Numbered from the stretch's first letter, positions 45,223 through 53,524 are shown. The stretch is DNA of 64,000 bases from an uncultured Eubacteriales bacterium (GCA_905198155.1 CAJKBQ010000009.1:23084-87083), one strand, 5' to 3'. A program made the numbers and translations. The notes: generated by a model from the letters alone, not told the origin.

Positions 45223-45240
45223 GGTGCTAATATTAGCACC
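45223..45240. repeat. 18-bp palindrome GGTGCTAATATTAGCACC, outlying copy
   Basis: Perfect copy with AAAAA before and TTTTT after, extending the palindrome to 28 bp. It lies between pyk and the 45.3-46.3 kb gene, about 4.3 kb from the next copy. Confidence 0.9.
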
Positions 45241-45265
45241 TTTTTGCCGCGGGGGTGTGTTAAGA

Positions 45266-46273
45266 TCAGATGAACGGGCGGCGATCCAGCACACTGCGCA
45301 GCGGGACGGTGGTGCGCACCTCGCCCGGCAGCGCCAGCTGAATCTCCGCCAGCGCGCAGCACGCGCCGAACAGCATGTGCAGGTCGTTCCAAGTCTCGTC
45401 GTGCGCCTTGTCCAGCGCGCGGAGCGACGCGAAATACCCGTCCGCGAAGCGCCGGATGCGGTCGCGCGCTTCGTCCAGGCGATGCCCCGTCTGGCGCGCG
45501 GCGCGGTGCAGCGTAAACAGCCAGTCGATCTCGCAAAAACCCGCAATTTTGCCGAACGTCGCGCTCAATTTGCCGCGGTCGTACAGGTTGATCATCCCGT
45601 CCACCAGTTTTTCCGCATATGGGTACGCGCGGTGCGCATATTCATAATTGAACAAATAATGGAACCATCCGTAAATGTGGTGGCACTGCGGCGCCAATCC
45701 GGTTTGAATCGCGCCCGCGCGGCCGTAGCCGTATTCGGGGTCCGCGTGCGCGTCCAGCCAGCCGAAATACGCGTCCTGCCACGCCAAATCGACCGACCGC
45801 GTGAGCGTCAGCGCAGCAAATACACCCGCGCCCTGGTGCGCATTGTCCCACGGGCGACCCGTCCAGTTCAGGCCGTCCAGCAGCGCATACAGCCCGTCCA
45901 CCGTGCGGTAGGGTTCGCAAAACGCCAGCGGCCGCCGCGGCAGCGCGTCAAACAGTTCCAGCGCCGCCGTGCAGTGCGCGGTGCAGTGCAGCGGATGGTG
46001 CGTCCCTTCGTCGAACCGGCCGTCCGCGTGCTGAAAATCCTGCAGCACCCGAATGCACGCGGCGCGCGTGGCCGGGTCGCGCTCCGGCTGCTCGATGATG
46101 TAGCGAATATTGGCCGCGTCGGCGCAGCCGTATTCGTTGCTGCCCAGCTTGCGCGTGTGCTGCGCATTGTTCCACAAATAGCGCGCATACGCGCCCGGCT
46201 GCGCGGTTTTGTGATTTTCGACCGTCGCGGCCACGTCCGCGATCAAATCGTCCAGATTCCAATTCGTTTGCAT
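45266..46273 (-). CDS. Helical-repeat (alpha/alpha toroid-like) protein of unknown function
   Basis: 335 residues from the ATG at 46273 (CGGGAGGCG upstream). It is rich in Trp, His, Tyr and Asp, with segments such as LQDFQHADGRFDEGTHHPLHCTAHC and GWFHYLFNYEYAHRAYPYAEKL, which recall prenyltransferase/squalene-cyclase-like or glycosidase-like alpha/alpha barrels. No catalytic motif could be assigned. A divergent AraC-type gene starts 166 bases away and may control it. A palindrome, GATACT-GAT-AGTATC, lies between them. Confidence 0.65.
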   Translation of the reverse strand: MQTNWNLDDLIADVAATVENHKTAQPGAYARYLWNNAQHTRKLGSNEYGCADAANIRYIIEQPERDPATRAACIRVLQDFQHADGRFDEGTHHPLHCTAHCTAALELFDALPRRPLAFCEPYRTVDGLYALLDGLNWTGRPWDNAHQGAGVFAALTLTRSVDLAWQDAYFGWLDAHADPEYGYGRAGAIQTGLAPQCHHIYGWFHYLFNYEYAHRAYPYAEKLVDGMINLYDRGKLSATFGKIAGFCEIDWLFTLHRAARQTGHRLDEARDRIRRFADGYFASLRALDKAHDETWNDLHMLFGACCALAEIQLALPGEVRTTVPLRSVLDRRPFI

Positions 46274-46439
46274 AAATTTGCGCCTCCCGATCATTTTCTT
46301 TGGATTTTCGCTTGCAATTTGTCCGCAAATATGCGATACTGATAGTATCATATCACGGGAGCGGCCGGATGTCCATTCCGAATCCGCTCAAAAACTTGCG
46401 CCGTCTGCTCATTTCGTCGGCGCGACGGGAGGAACCGCC

Positions 46440-47249
46440 ATGGACTTTACCCCATTCATGCTGACCGCGCTGCCGGAGCCGTACGCGATGATTAACCGGC
46501 TGCGCCGCGCGCATTTTTCGATGACCGCCCACACGCACCGGTTCTGGCAATTGATCCTGGTAACGGACGGCGTGCTGACCGTCTCGACGGCGACCGGCGC
46601 GCAGACCGTCGCCGCCGGGCAGGTGCACATCCTGCCGCCGGGTCCCGCGCATGCACTGGCAAGCGACGGCTACACGCAGCTGGGGCTGGATTTGACCGAC
46701 GACGATCCCCGCGGGCTGGTGCGGATGCTGGCGGCGCGGTTTGCGGGGCCGGCGGTCTTGGCGGTCGGGCAGTCGCAGCTGGACGCGGAAATGGCCGCGC
46801 TGTGGGCGCAGTCCACCGACTGGGCGCGCGCGCAGCTGATTCACCGCGCGGACGGGCTGCTGCTGGCCTGCATCGCCGCCCGGACGGCCGCGCGCGGCGA
46901 CGGCGCGCTGCTCGACTATCTGGACACGCATTTGGCGGACGGCGTGCGGCTGGACGACGCGGCGCGCGCGCTGCTGACCAGCGTGCCGCAGCTGGAACGG
47001 CGGTGCCGCCGGGCGTACGGCTGCGGCGTCGTCGCGCTGCTGGGGCGGCGGCGGCTGGCGGCCGCGCAGTCGGCGCTGCTGGAAACGAACGACGCGGTCG
47101 CGGACATCGGCCGCCGGGTCGGATTCGCCGATCCGGCGCACTTTTCGGCGTTTTTCCGGCGGCACACCGGCGCCTCGCCGCGATCCTGGCGCGCAGCCGC
47201 CCAATTGCACGGCGGCTCTTGTGATTTTCCCCAAAATTTCAACCAATAA
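46440..47249 (+). CDS. AraC-family transcriptional regulator
   Basis: 269 residues from the ATG at 46440 (GGGAGGAACC upstream). The N-terminal half is a cupin-like sensing domain (MTAHTHRFWQLILVTDGVLTV; AGQVHILPPGPAHAL). The C-terminus holds the second helix-turn-helix, DAVADIGRRVGFADPAHFSAFFRRHTGASPRSWR; the first is less typical (LDDAARALLTSVPQLERRCR). It is divergent from the helical-repeat gene, probably its target. Confidence 0.88.
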   Translation: MDFTPFMLTALPEPYAMINRLRRAHFSMTAHTHRFWQLILVTDGVLTVSTATGAQTVAAGQVHILPPGPAHALASDGYTQLGLDLTDDDPRGLVRMLAARFAGPAVLAVGQSQLDAEMAALWAQSTDWARAQLIHRADGLLLACIAARTAARGDGALLDYLDTHLADGVRLDDAARALLTSVPQLERRCRRAYGCGVVALLGRRRLAAAQSALLETNDAVADIGRRVGFADPAHFSAFFRRHTGASPRSWRAAAQLHGGSCDFPQNFNQ

Positions 47250-47285
47250 TTTTACACGGAATTGCAAACGAATTGGAAAATGATC

Positions 47286-47314
47286 TTGCGATTTTTTACA
47301 AAAAGTGCTATAAT
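47286..47314 (+). promoter_or_regulatory. Promoter of the Sel1-repeat gene
   Basis: TTGCGA (47286-47291), 17 bases, TATAAT (47309-47314), 48 bases before the start codon. Confidence 0.8.
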
Positions 47315-47361
47315 AAATGCAGAACCCCATGACCATCACCACCGAAAGGATGATTGTACCA

Positions 47362-49455
47362 ATGGATTACTGGAAAACCAGCGGTGAGCAGCTGTGCGCG
47401 ATGGCCGATCAGGTGCTGCGCCGCCGGATGGCCACCGACGAATCGTGCATAGAAGCGGTCGCGCAGCTCCGGGAAGCCGCGCGGCAGCGGTATTTGGGCG
47501 CGTATCCGCGGCTGGGGCGCTGCTTCGCGCGCGGAATCGGCGTGGCAGCCGACGAAACGCGGGCCATGGAATATTACCGGATGGCCGCCGACTGCGGCGA
47601 CGAAGCGGCCGCGCAGGAAACCGTCCGGCTGAACCCGCTGTACCGGCCCAAAAAACTCAGCGAAACGGACGAAGGCGCGCTGCTGGAACTGAAACCGGAG
47701 GACGACCGCACGGCGGCGGAACTGCTGCACGCGGCCGACGCCGCCGCACAGTCGGGCGACGAAGCGCACGCGAACGCGTGGTACCGGTATGCCGCCAAAA
47801 TGGGACAGCCGGACGCGATGTACCAATACGCCAAACGGCTGGAAGCCGACGGGCAAACCGACCACGCAATGCGGTGGTACCGGCGCGCGGCGCGGCAAAG
47901 TCAGGCCGATGCGCGCGCGGCGATGCAGCGGCTCGATCCACTCTATCGGCCGGAATTGCCAAATCTCGACAGTTTGACCGGCGACCAGCTGTATCTGCTG
48001 GCCAATGATTACGCGGCCGAACCGGAACTCGCCACGCGGCTGCACGAACTGGCCGCGGCGCACAACAGCGGCAAAGCGGCGCTGGTGCTGGCGCAGGAAC
48101 GCTGGGCGCACGGCGATTACGACGGCGCCGTTCCCCACCTCCGCACCGCAGCCGACGCCAGACTGCCGGCAGCGCTCGATCTGCTCGGGCAGCTGGCGGC
48201 AAACGGCTGGGGCGGAACCGCGCAAAATGCGCGCGAAGCGTTCCGGTACTACGTCCGGGCCGCGGAAGGCGGCGACGGCGACGGCTGCTTCCACGCCGTG
48301 GCATGCTGCGAATCCGGAACCGGCACGTCGCAGCACGCGGCGCGCGCGGCGGAATGGTACGCGAAAGGCGCAGCGCTCGGGAACGATGCGGCGCGCGAAC
48401 GGCTGCAGGCAGTGGCGACGCCGACGGCTCCGACGATGATCCGCTACCTCGGCGGCCATTTCTTCCTGTACGGCGACCGGAACGGCGCGCACCGCGATTT
48501 TCGGCTGGCGTTCGAGCTGCTGAAATCCGCCGCAGACGACCAAATGCCGGAAGCGTGCTACGATTTGGGCCTGATGTACCGCGACGGCCGGTATGTGTAC
48601 GACAAGCGCAAGGCGCGCGCATACCTGGACAAGGCGGCGCAATTCGGCGTCACCGGCGCGGCAGCGGCCCGCAAAAAGGTCTATCAGAAAACGATCGTAT
48701 ATCTGCGGCAAATGGCCAAATCGCTGGTCATTTTAGCGGCCTGCCTGGCCGCATTCCTGTTCGTGTCGCACCGGATGACGGCGGAAAAGGTGGTGAACCC
48801 GGCCGCATGGCCGGCACTTCCGGCAGTTTTGATGATCGCGCTGGGGTGCGCGGGGCTGATGGTCAAGCATTATTTCATCTTCCGGCGGACGAGCGTCCGG
48901 CCGTGGTACCAAAATCTGCTCTTCCCGCTGATTTGTCCCGGCATTCCGCTGGCCGCGCTGGCGATTCTCGCCGGATGCGGCGTGCTGGAACGGTACGCCG
49001 TCGGCGCGGCGCTGGTTGTGGCGGCCATCCTGACAACGTTCCTCGTGCAGCATGACAGCGCCGTCCGCGACGCCATTTGGGTCGGCCTGCGGCTGATCCT
49101 CTTCCTGGTGGGCGCGATTCTGCTGGGGCAGCTGATCGGGCCATTCGCCGAAGCGCATTCCTGGGCGTTCTGGGCCAAATGGTCGGACACCATCTGCATC
49201 GCGGCGCTGGCGGCGTGCGCGCTGGCAATTCTGGTGAAGCAATTCTACTTATACACCGGGCGGCTCGATCTGGACGCGTTTTTGCTGAACGTGCTGATGT
49301 GCCTGCTGTGGCCGGGCGTGTTCCTCGGCGGCGTATTCGCCTTCTGCTGGATCGCACTGCCGAATCACGGCCTGCTCGCAGTGAGCGCCGCCGTCGGAAC
49401 GGTGCTGCACTGCCTGATATCGGAAAATATCTGGGGCAGTCGGGAAACAGACTAA
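47362..49455 (+). CDS. Sel1-like repeat protein with C-terminal membrane domain
   Basis: 697 residues from the ATG at 47362 (GAAAGGATG 9 bases upstream; an in-frame ATG at 47350 overlaps that site). Residues about 1-450 are tandem Sel1/TPR-like helices, for example LGRCFARGIGVAADETRAMEY, YAAKMGQPDAMYQYAKRLEADG and YDLGLMYRDGRY. From about 455 on there are some eight membrane helices (SLVILAACLAAFLFV through LLAVSAAVGTVLHCLI). Sel1 domains bind other proteins, and the fusion to a polytopic domain suggests a membrane-tethered scaffold. A terminator follows. Confidence 0.85.
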   Translation: MDYWKTSGEQLCAMADQVLRRRMATDESCIEAVAQLREAARQRYLGAYPRLGRCFARGIGVAADETRAMEYYRMAADCGDEAAAQETVRLNPLYRPKKLSETDEGALLELKPEDDRTAAELLHAADAAAQSGDEAHANAWYRYAAKMGQPDAMYQYAKRLEADGQTDHAMRWYRRAARQSQADARAAMQRLDPLYRPELPNLDSLTGDQLYLLANDYAAEPELATRLHELAAAHNSGKAALVLAQERWAHGDYDGAVPHLRTAADARLPAALDLLGQLAANGWGGTAQNAREAFRYYVRAAEGGDGDGCFHAVACCESGTGTSQHAARAAEWYAKGAALGNDAARERLQAVATPTAPTMIRYLGGHFFLYGDRNGAHRDFRLAFELLKSAADDQMPEACYDLGLMYRDGRYVYDKRKARAYLDKAAQFGVTGAAAARKKVYQKTIVYLRQMAKSLVILAACLAAFLFVSHRMTAEKVVNPAAWPALPAVLMIALGCAGLMVKHYFIFRRTSVRPWYQNLLFPLICPGIPLAALAILAGCGVLERYAVGAALVVAAILTTFLVQHDSAVRDAIWVGLRLILFLVGAILLGQLIGPFAEAHSWAFWAKWSDTICIAALAACALAILVKQFYLYTGRLDLDAFLLNVLMCLLWPGVFLGGVFAFCWIALPNHGLLAVSAAVGTVLHCLISENIWGSRETD

Positions 49456-49458
49456 ATC

Positions 49459-49491
49459 AAAACCAGGTCGGCAAATGCCGGCCTGGTTTTT
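49459..49491 (+). terminator. Terminator of the Sel1-repeat gene
   Basis: AAAACCAGG-T-CGGCA pairs with TGCCG-G-CCTGGTTTT, then T, 3 bases after the stop. Confidence 0.85.
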
Positions 49492-49548
49492 GCTGCAAAT
49501 AAATATTGAATCGCGCGCGGTACAGACGGGATATTCGGCAGCCCAAAA

Positions 49549-49566
49549 GGTGCTAATATTAGCACC
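49549..49566. repeat. 18-bp palindrome GGTGCTAATATTAGCACC
   Basis: Perfect copy, preceded by AAAA, just downstream of the DUF6472 gene end. Confidence 0.92.
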
Positions 49567-49577
49567 TTTCCGCGGGC

Positions 49578-49763
49578 TTAATTTTGCTTCCGAACGGTGC
49601 GGTACTCGCCTTCCAGCGAAAAATACGGGCATTCGCGGAAATCGCCGTTCAAAAACCGCACCATCTCGTCCTCGTCCAGTGCAATATTGCACTCGTAATA
49701 GCCCGTTTCTTCGTTGTATTCGTAATTGGCGCACATATCGCAGTTGGTTGCTGTTTTGGACAT
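49578..49763 (-). CDS. DUF6472-like small Cys-containing protein
   Basis: 61 residues from the ATG at 49763 (GGGAGGGACG upstream). Cys residues are at CDMCANYEY, YYECNIALDEDEM and FRECPYFSLEGEY, a spacing suited to metal binding, and the pattern matches DUF6472, small proteins common in Clostridia. It lies directly downstream of parB, separated by a parS-like site and one 18-bp palindrome. Whether it takes part in partitioning is unknown; conserved neighbourhood in other genomes would be informative. Confidence 0.75.
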   Translation of the reverse strand: MSKTATNCDMCANYEYNEETGYYECNIALDEDEMVRFLNGDFRECPYFSLEGEYRTVRKQN

Positions 49764-49781
49764 TCCGCGTCCCTCCCTGAA

Positions 49782-49797
49782 TGTTTCACGTGAAAAG
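49782..49797. promoter_or_regulatory. parS-like centromere site
   Basis: TGTTTCACGTGAAAAG matches the chromosomal parS consensus TGTTTCACGTGAAACA at 14 of 16 bases, including the whole central TTTCACGTGAAA. It lies 35 bases past the parB stop, between parB and the DUF6472 gene. Confidence 0.8.
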
Positions 49798-49811
49798 TGG
49801 CGGCCCGAAAA

Positions 49812-49829
49812 GGTGCTAATATTAGCACC
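49812..49829. repeat. 18-bp palindrome GGTGCTAATATTAGCACC
   Basis: Perfect copy with AAAA and TTTT flanks, 3 bases from the parB stop and 14 bases from the parS-like site. Confidence 0.92.
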
Positions 49830-49831
49830 TT

Positions 49832-50887
49832 TTATTGCTGCGCCGATTCCGCGGGCTGATATTTTTGCAGAATCTGCTCGGCGTCGCGCAGCCGGCCGGT
49901 CAGCTCGGATTGGAGCTTGTACAGCTGCGCCGAATCTTTCATCGAAACCGGCGGCAGCGCGCGGCATTTGGCCACCACGCTGGCCAGCGCCGTTTCCAGC
50001 GGCGCAAAGAAATTGGCCGAAATGGTTTCCCGCCCGCCCGTTTCTTCGGCCGCAGGCGCCGATTTTGGCGCGGTGTGCGGCTTGCGCGGCGCGGCAGCCG
50101 CTTCTTTCCCGGCGTCGAGCGCGGCGGCGGCGACACGCAGCTGCGCGAACGCACGCACATCTTTCACACTGAGATTGGGGTTCGGGTGGCGCAGCAATTC
50201 TTCGTGCAGCGCGGCCTGATCGTCGGGCGACAGGTGCGCAATTTCGCTCAGCACCATCAGCGGGAGCGATTCGTTCGTGAACGCGTCGCGGAACGGCTCC
50301 GCGATGTTCTTATCGACGTACGACAGGATCTGAACCCCGGCGCTCGAAATTCCCAGCCGATCCGCCAGAAAATCGCGCCGCTTGCCCAGCCGGTCGTACC
50401 CATTGGCTTTCAGCTCGTCATACACCTGCGACAGCATGGCCATCAATTTCAGCTTGTCCGCGTCGGAACAGCGGCGATTTTCAAGGTTGGTGGTTGCAAT
50501 GGCGTACAATTCCTTGGAGTTCTCGCTCAGCGGCAGGTCAATTTTCGACAAATCCTTGACAATGCACGGCACAGTGCGGAATTTTTCCAGCCCTTCGTCG
50601 AACAGTGCTTTCAGCGCCAAATAGCGCCGGTGTCCGGTCAAAATGCGGAATTTTGCGCCGTCCGGTACCACCACCAGGTTCTGTTCCAGGCCGACTTCGC
50701 GAATGGAGGTTTTCAGCTCCTCGATGTCGTCCATCGTGAAGCCCTCGTTGCGCGGGTTGGAAACGAGCTGTTCCAGCGGAATATAGGTCACTTTGAATTC
50801 ATTGACTGCAAACTGCCGCGAATTTTCGCTGAGCAGCCCGGAGCCTAAATTTTTGGATTTCATCACCCGGTCAAAATTTTTCGCCAT
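49832..50887 (-). CDS. parB: ParB/RepB/Spo0J-family partition protein
   Basis: 351 residues. The N-terminal nuclease-like ParB domain has IPLEQLVSNPRNEG and the CTP-binding GHRRYLAL motif (arginine patch). The central helix-turn-helix is KRRDFLADRLGISSAGVQILSYV. A long Ala/Pro-rich linker leads to a C-terminal coiled-coil-like dimer region (SAQLYKLQSELTGRLRDAEQIL). It binds centromere sites and spreads on DNA. It starts 33 bases after parA with AAAGGACG upstream. Size and linker look plasmid- or chromid-like rather than like Spo0J of the rpmH-gidA region. Confidence 0.92.
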   Translation of the reverse strand: MAKNFDRVMKSKNLGSGLLSENSRQFAVNEFKVTYIPLEQLVSNPRNEGFTMDDIEELKTSIREVGLEQNLVVVPDGAKFRILTGHRRYLALKALFDEGLEKFRTVPCIVKDLSKIDLPLSENSKELYAIATTNLENRRCSDADKLKLMAMLSQVYDELKANGYDRLGKRRDFLADRLGISSAGVQILSYVDKNIAEPFRDAFTNESLPLMVLSEIAHLSPDDQAALHEELLRHPNPNLSVKDVRAFAQLRVAAAALDAGKEAAAAPRKPHTAPKSAPAAEETGGRETISANFFAPLETALASVVAKCRALPPVSMKDSAQLYKLQSELTGRLRDAEQILQKYQPAESAQQ

Positions 50888-50920
50888 CGTCGTCGCGTCC
50901 TTTCTTTTTGCGAAATTCGG

Positions 50921-51727
50921 TTATTGGTGATCCATAATTTCGATGATTTTTTGCGTCAATTCCAAATAATCCAGCGTTGCCGTGCCCTTTGGATCGTATA
51001 TCAGGAGCGGTTCGCCGCAGTAGGTCTCCTCCTCGACGCTTTTATTTTTGCGGATTTTGATGTTGAGCATCTTGTCGCCCAACGATTCCTGCAGCGATTC
51101 AAAGGTGAATCGGTTGATTTTGCGCTCCTCCCACTGAACGTAGAAGCAGCCGCCGAATTGGAGGTTGTAATTGTAGGTAGAGACGGTGTTGATGACGGTG
51201 AGCGAAGCATCCAGCCCGCGCGACGCCCATTTGTCGCATTTGAGCGGCACAAACACCGCGTCCGCCACCGCCAATCCATTGATGTTGACCAGGCTTTCGA
51301 GCGACGGGGAGCAGTCCAAAATGCAATAATCGTACTGGTCGCGGATGGTGCACAGTTGGTTGGCCAGCTTGAACTGCTGCGGGGTGACGGTTTCGCGCAT
51401 CAGGTTTTTTTCGGCGCGCCCCAGCGACAGGTTCGCCGGGATCAGATCGAGGTTTTCAAACGCCGTGTGCCGGATCACATCGGCCGGCGTGACCGGCGTC
51501 GGCACGCCGTGAACGCGCTCCACCGTCCCGGCGAGCAGGTCCTCGACGGTCAGCTGCGTATCGCTGTCGTCGTAGCAATTGTAAAAATCGGTGGCGTTGC
51601 TCTGCGGATCCAGGTCGATCAGCAGCGTACGTTTGTTGTGAACGGCGGCGAGTATGTAGGCCACATTGACCGCCGATGAGGTCTTGCCTACGCCGCCCTT
51701 GGCGTTGTAAAATGCGAAAGTTTTCAT
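50921..51727 (-). CDS. parA: ParA/Soj-family partition ATPase
   Basis: 268 residues. Deviant Walker A KGGVGKTSSAVN with the signature Lys near the N-terminus, LLIDLDPQSNAT (Walker A'), and DYCILDCSPSLE (Walker B). No N-terminal DNA-binding extension, so it is the short (type Ib-like or Soj-like) form that does not itself repress the operon. It moves ParB-bound DNA along the nucleoid. It is the first gene of parAB, with AAAGGACG before the ATG and a promoter just upstream. Confidence 0.95.
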   Translation of the reverse strand: MKTFAFYNAKGGVGKTSSAVNVAYILAAVHNKRTLLIDLDPQSNATDFYNCYDDSDTQLTVEDLLAGTVERVHGVPTPVTPADVIRHTAFENLDLIPANLSLGRAEKNLMRETVTPQQFKLANQLCTIRDQYDYCILDCSPSLESLVNINGLAVADAVFVPLKCDKWASRGLDASLTVINTVSTYNYNLQFGGCFYVQWEERKINRFTFESLQESLGDKMLNIKIRKNKSVEEETYCGEPLLIYDPKGTATLDYLELTQKIIEIMDHQ

Positions 51728-51769
51728 GGATCCGACGTCCTTTCTCTGCGCTGTGCAATTGATGATTTA

Positions 51770-51798
51770 ATTATACGCTATGTTTGGGTGCAAGTCAA
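51770..51798 (-). promoter_or_regulatory. Promoter of parA-parB
   Basis: TTGACT (51793-51798) and TATAAT (51770-51775) on the minus strand with 17 bases between. Confidence 0.85.
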
Positions 51799-51867
51799 TG
51801 GATATTTGGTCGAAAATCAAAAAAAGCGTTGGGGCGGAGTGTTTTTGGGATGGTGCGGGGCAGGGCG

Positions 51868-52489
51868 GGTGCTAATATTAGCACCTTTTGGCCGAATTGC
51901 GGGGTGCACGGGAGATTCATCAGTTGTGCGACCATGAAAAGGTGCTAATATTAGCACCTTGGGGGGCGTATGGCCGCATTGGGTTCTCTCTGTGCGGCGG
52001 AACAATGCAGCTGACACTTCGAGTCTCCGTGTTTTGGGCGAGGTTGTGCGCAGGTGCAGGTACACACGGAATGCATCGGATGTGCGGCTGCGATCCGGGT
52101 GCTAATATTAGCACCTTTGGTCGAATCGCGAGGGCGCACACGCATGAAAAATCAGATATATCCGTGGAAAACTTTTCTCCGCAGCAAGGAACGATAAGGC
52201 CGGTGATTTGCCCCGGTACTCCCGGATGGATTATGCGTCACGCAGCGATCCCGCACAAGTACAGGCACACGGGAAATTCACCAACTGCGTACCCATGAAA
52301 AGGTGCTAATATTAACACCTTTGGCCACATCGCGAACCGCACGCGCATGAATCATCAAATACATCGTCACAGGAAATTCTCCCACCGCAGCGTTTCCAGA
52401 AGGACCACGCACCGCACATCGAACACCCAGGCGGCCGTCCATAAGCAACACATCCCCGCGACCTCATAAAAGGTGCTAATATTAGCACC
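51868..52489. repeat. Cluster of five 18-bp palindromes between parA and rep
   Basis: Copies of GGTGCTAATATTAGCACC at 51868-51885, 51941-51958, 52098-52115, 52303-52320 (one change, G to A) and 52472-52489. Most are flanked by AAAA and TTTT. The spacers are degenerate direct repeats: CACGGGAGATTCATCAG and CACGGGAAATTCACCAA stand before copies 2 and 4, and TTTGGTCGAATCGCGA and TTTGGCCACATCGCGA follow copies 3 and 4. There is no credible gene in 51.73-52.59 kb. Confidence 0.92.
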
Positions 52490-52552
52490 TTTTCCGCCGG
52501 GATGCCCGGCACCATCTGCACACCGCAATCACCAGCAGCTGCTTCCCGAACC

Positions 52553-52587
52553 GCAAAAGACGGGCGGCAGCGCCGTCCGTCTTTTGC
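52553..52587 (-). terminator. Terminator of the rep gene
   Basis: GCAAAAGACGG...CCGTCTTTTGC with inner CGGC/GCCG, directly after the rep stop. Confidence 0.85.
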
Positions 52588-52588
52588 A

Positions 52589-53344
52589 TTATTTCCCGTC
52601 AAGCACCTCTTCGCAATGGACATACGCCTCAACGCGCTCTCCGGCGTCATTTTCGTGAATCGTGAACCGCAAGGCCACGGTTTTGCGCCCCTTGGTAATC
52701 GGCTCATAGGTCACATCAATATCGGAAAACTGGTTAATCTCGCGGAGCGCAACTTCGAGGACGCGATTGCGGAAATCCTTGAAATTTTTATAATTTTCGG
52801 CAAACATGGAGGTTTTCAGCTCGTCCAGCGGCAACACCACTTCGCGCCGCCACTGATACGATTTGAGAATTTCGTACAACCGAATCGAGAACTGACTTTT
52901 GAACGCCAACGTGTAAATCAGCTCGTATTTTGTGAATTTTTCTTTTAATTGAAGCAGATACGGCTTCATATTTTGGTCAATTTGAATGTGAATTCGTCCG
53001 CTTTCGATTTTGGCGTGTTGCAGCCACCGAAGCAGCACTTCGGTGTTGTCGTCTTGTTTTATCCAGAAAGACTTGTCTGCCAGCGTTTTCACCGACTGCT
53101 TGACCGCAGAATGCACCGACCCGCTTTGCGACGAGATCCCGCAGATACGGCAAAAATCGGCAACCGAAAACTCATATTCGTGAAATTCGGTGTCGGACGG
53201 TTTGATTTTTGAAATCAGATAAAGAATAATTTTTTGTTCAGATGTGGACAAATTGAACCGGGATTTCTGAATCAGTTCGTTGCTTTTAACAACCAATTGG
53301 CTGCGTTCGGTTTGCAGTGTTTGCAGATAGGTTTCGGTCGGCAT
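52589..53344 (-). CDS. Rep_3 (RepB-type) plasmid replication initiator protein
   Basis: 251 residues. The N-terminal VVKSNELIQKSRFNLSTSEQ followed by KIILYLISKI is the hallmark of Rep_3-family initiators of theta-replicating Firmicutes plasmids. Two winged-helix domains follow (FSVADFCRICGISSQSGSV; FTKYELIYTLAFKSQFSIRLYEIL). Such proteins bind iterons and open the origin. GGAGG precedes the ATG at 53344, and the iterons lie immediately upstream of its promoter. The parAB genes are downstream on the same strand, giving the usual plasmid order of origin, rep and par. Confidence 0.92.
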   Translation of the reverse strand: MPTETYLQTLQTERSQLVVKSNELIQKSRFNLSTSEQKIILYLISKIKPSDTEFHEYEFSVADFCRICGISSQSGSVHSAVKQSVKTLADKSFWIKQDDNTEVLLRWLQHAKIESGRIHIQIDQNMKPYLLQLKEKFTKYELIYTLAFKSQFSIRLYEILKSYQWRREVVLPLDELKTSMFAENYKNFKDFRNRVLEVALREINQFSDIDVTYEPITKGRKTVALRFTIHENDAGERVEAYVHCEEVLDGK

Positions 53345-53391
53345 AGGGCGATCCTCCGCGCGTTTTGGGATGGGACAGCGTCATCATATAT

Positions 53392-53420
53392 AGTGTAGCA
53401 CAGAATTGGGACACTGTCAA
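53392..53420 (-). promoter_or_regulatory. Promoter of rep with overlapping operator
   Basis: TTGACA (53415-53420) and TACACT (53392-53397) on the minus strand, 17 bases apart. Inverted iteron halves, TGGGACA (from 53407) and TGTCCCA (around 53426), surround the -35, as in self-repressing iteron plasmids. Confidence 0.85.
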
Positions 53421-53454
53421 GATCATGTCCCATGAAAGTTTTTTAATCTCGCGC

Positions 53455-53524
53455 GCAAGTTCTTTCTGATATTTATGTTCTTTTCTTTATTTACTATTTT
53501 TCTATTTTATATTTATATATTTAG
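53455..53524. other. AT-rich probable DNA-unwinding element
   Basis: About 70 bases of almost pure A and T with strong T bias on the plus strand, between the rep promoter and the iterons, in DNA otherwise near 60 percent GC. This is the arrangement of an iteron origin. Confidence 0.75.

Noticed and set aside
49549..52489. The 18-bp palindromes as ordinary terminators
   Set aside because: They carry A-run/T-run flanks, but five copies lie in a gap with no gene end near most of them, and the sequence is identical among copies, which terminators do not need. Not fully excluded for the copies at 49549 and 49812.
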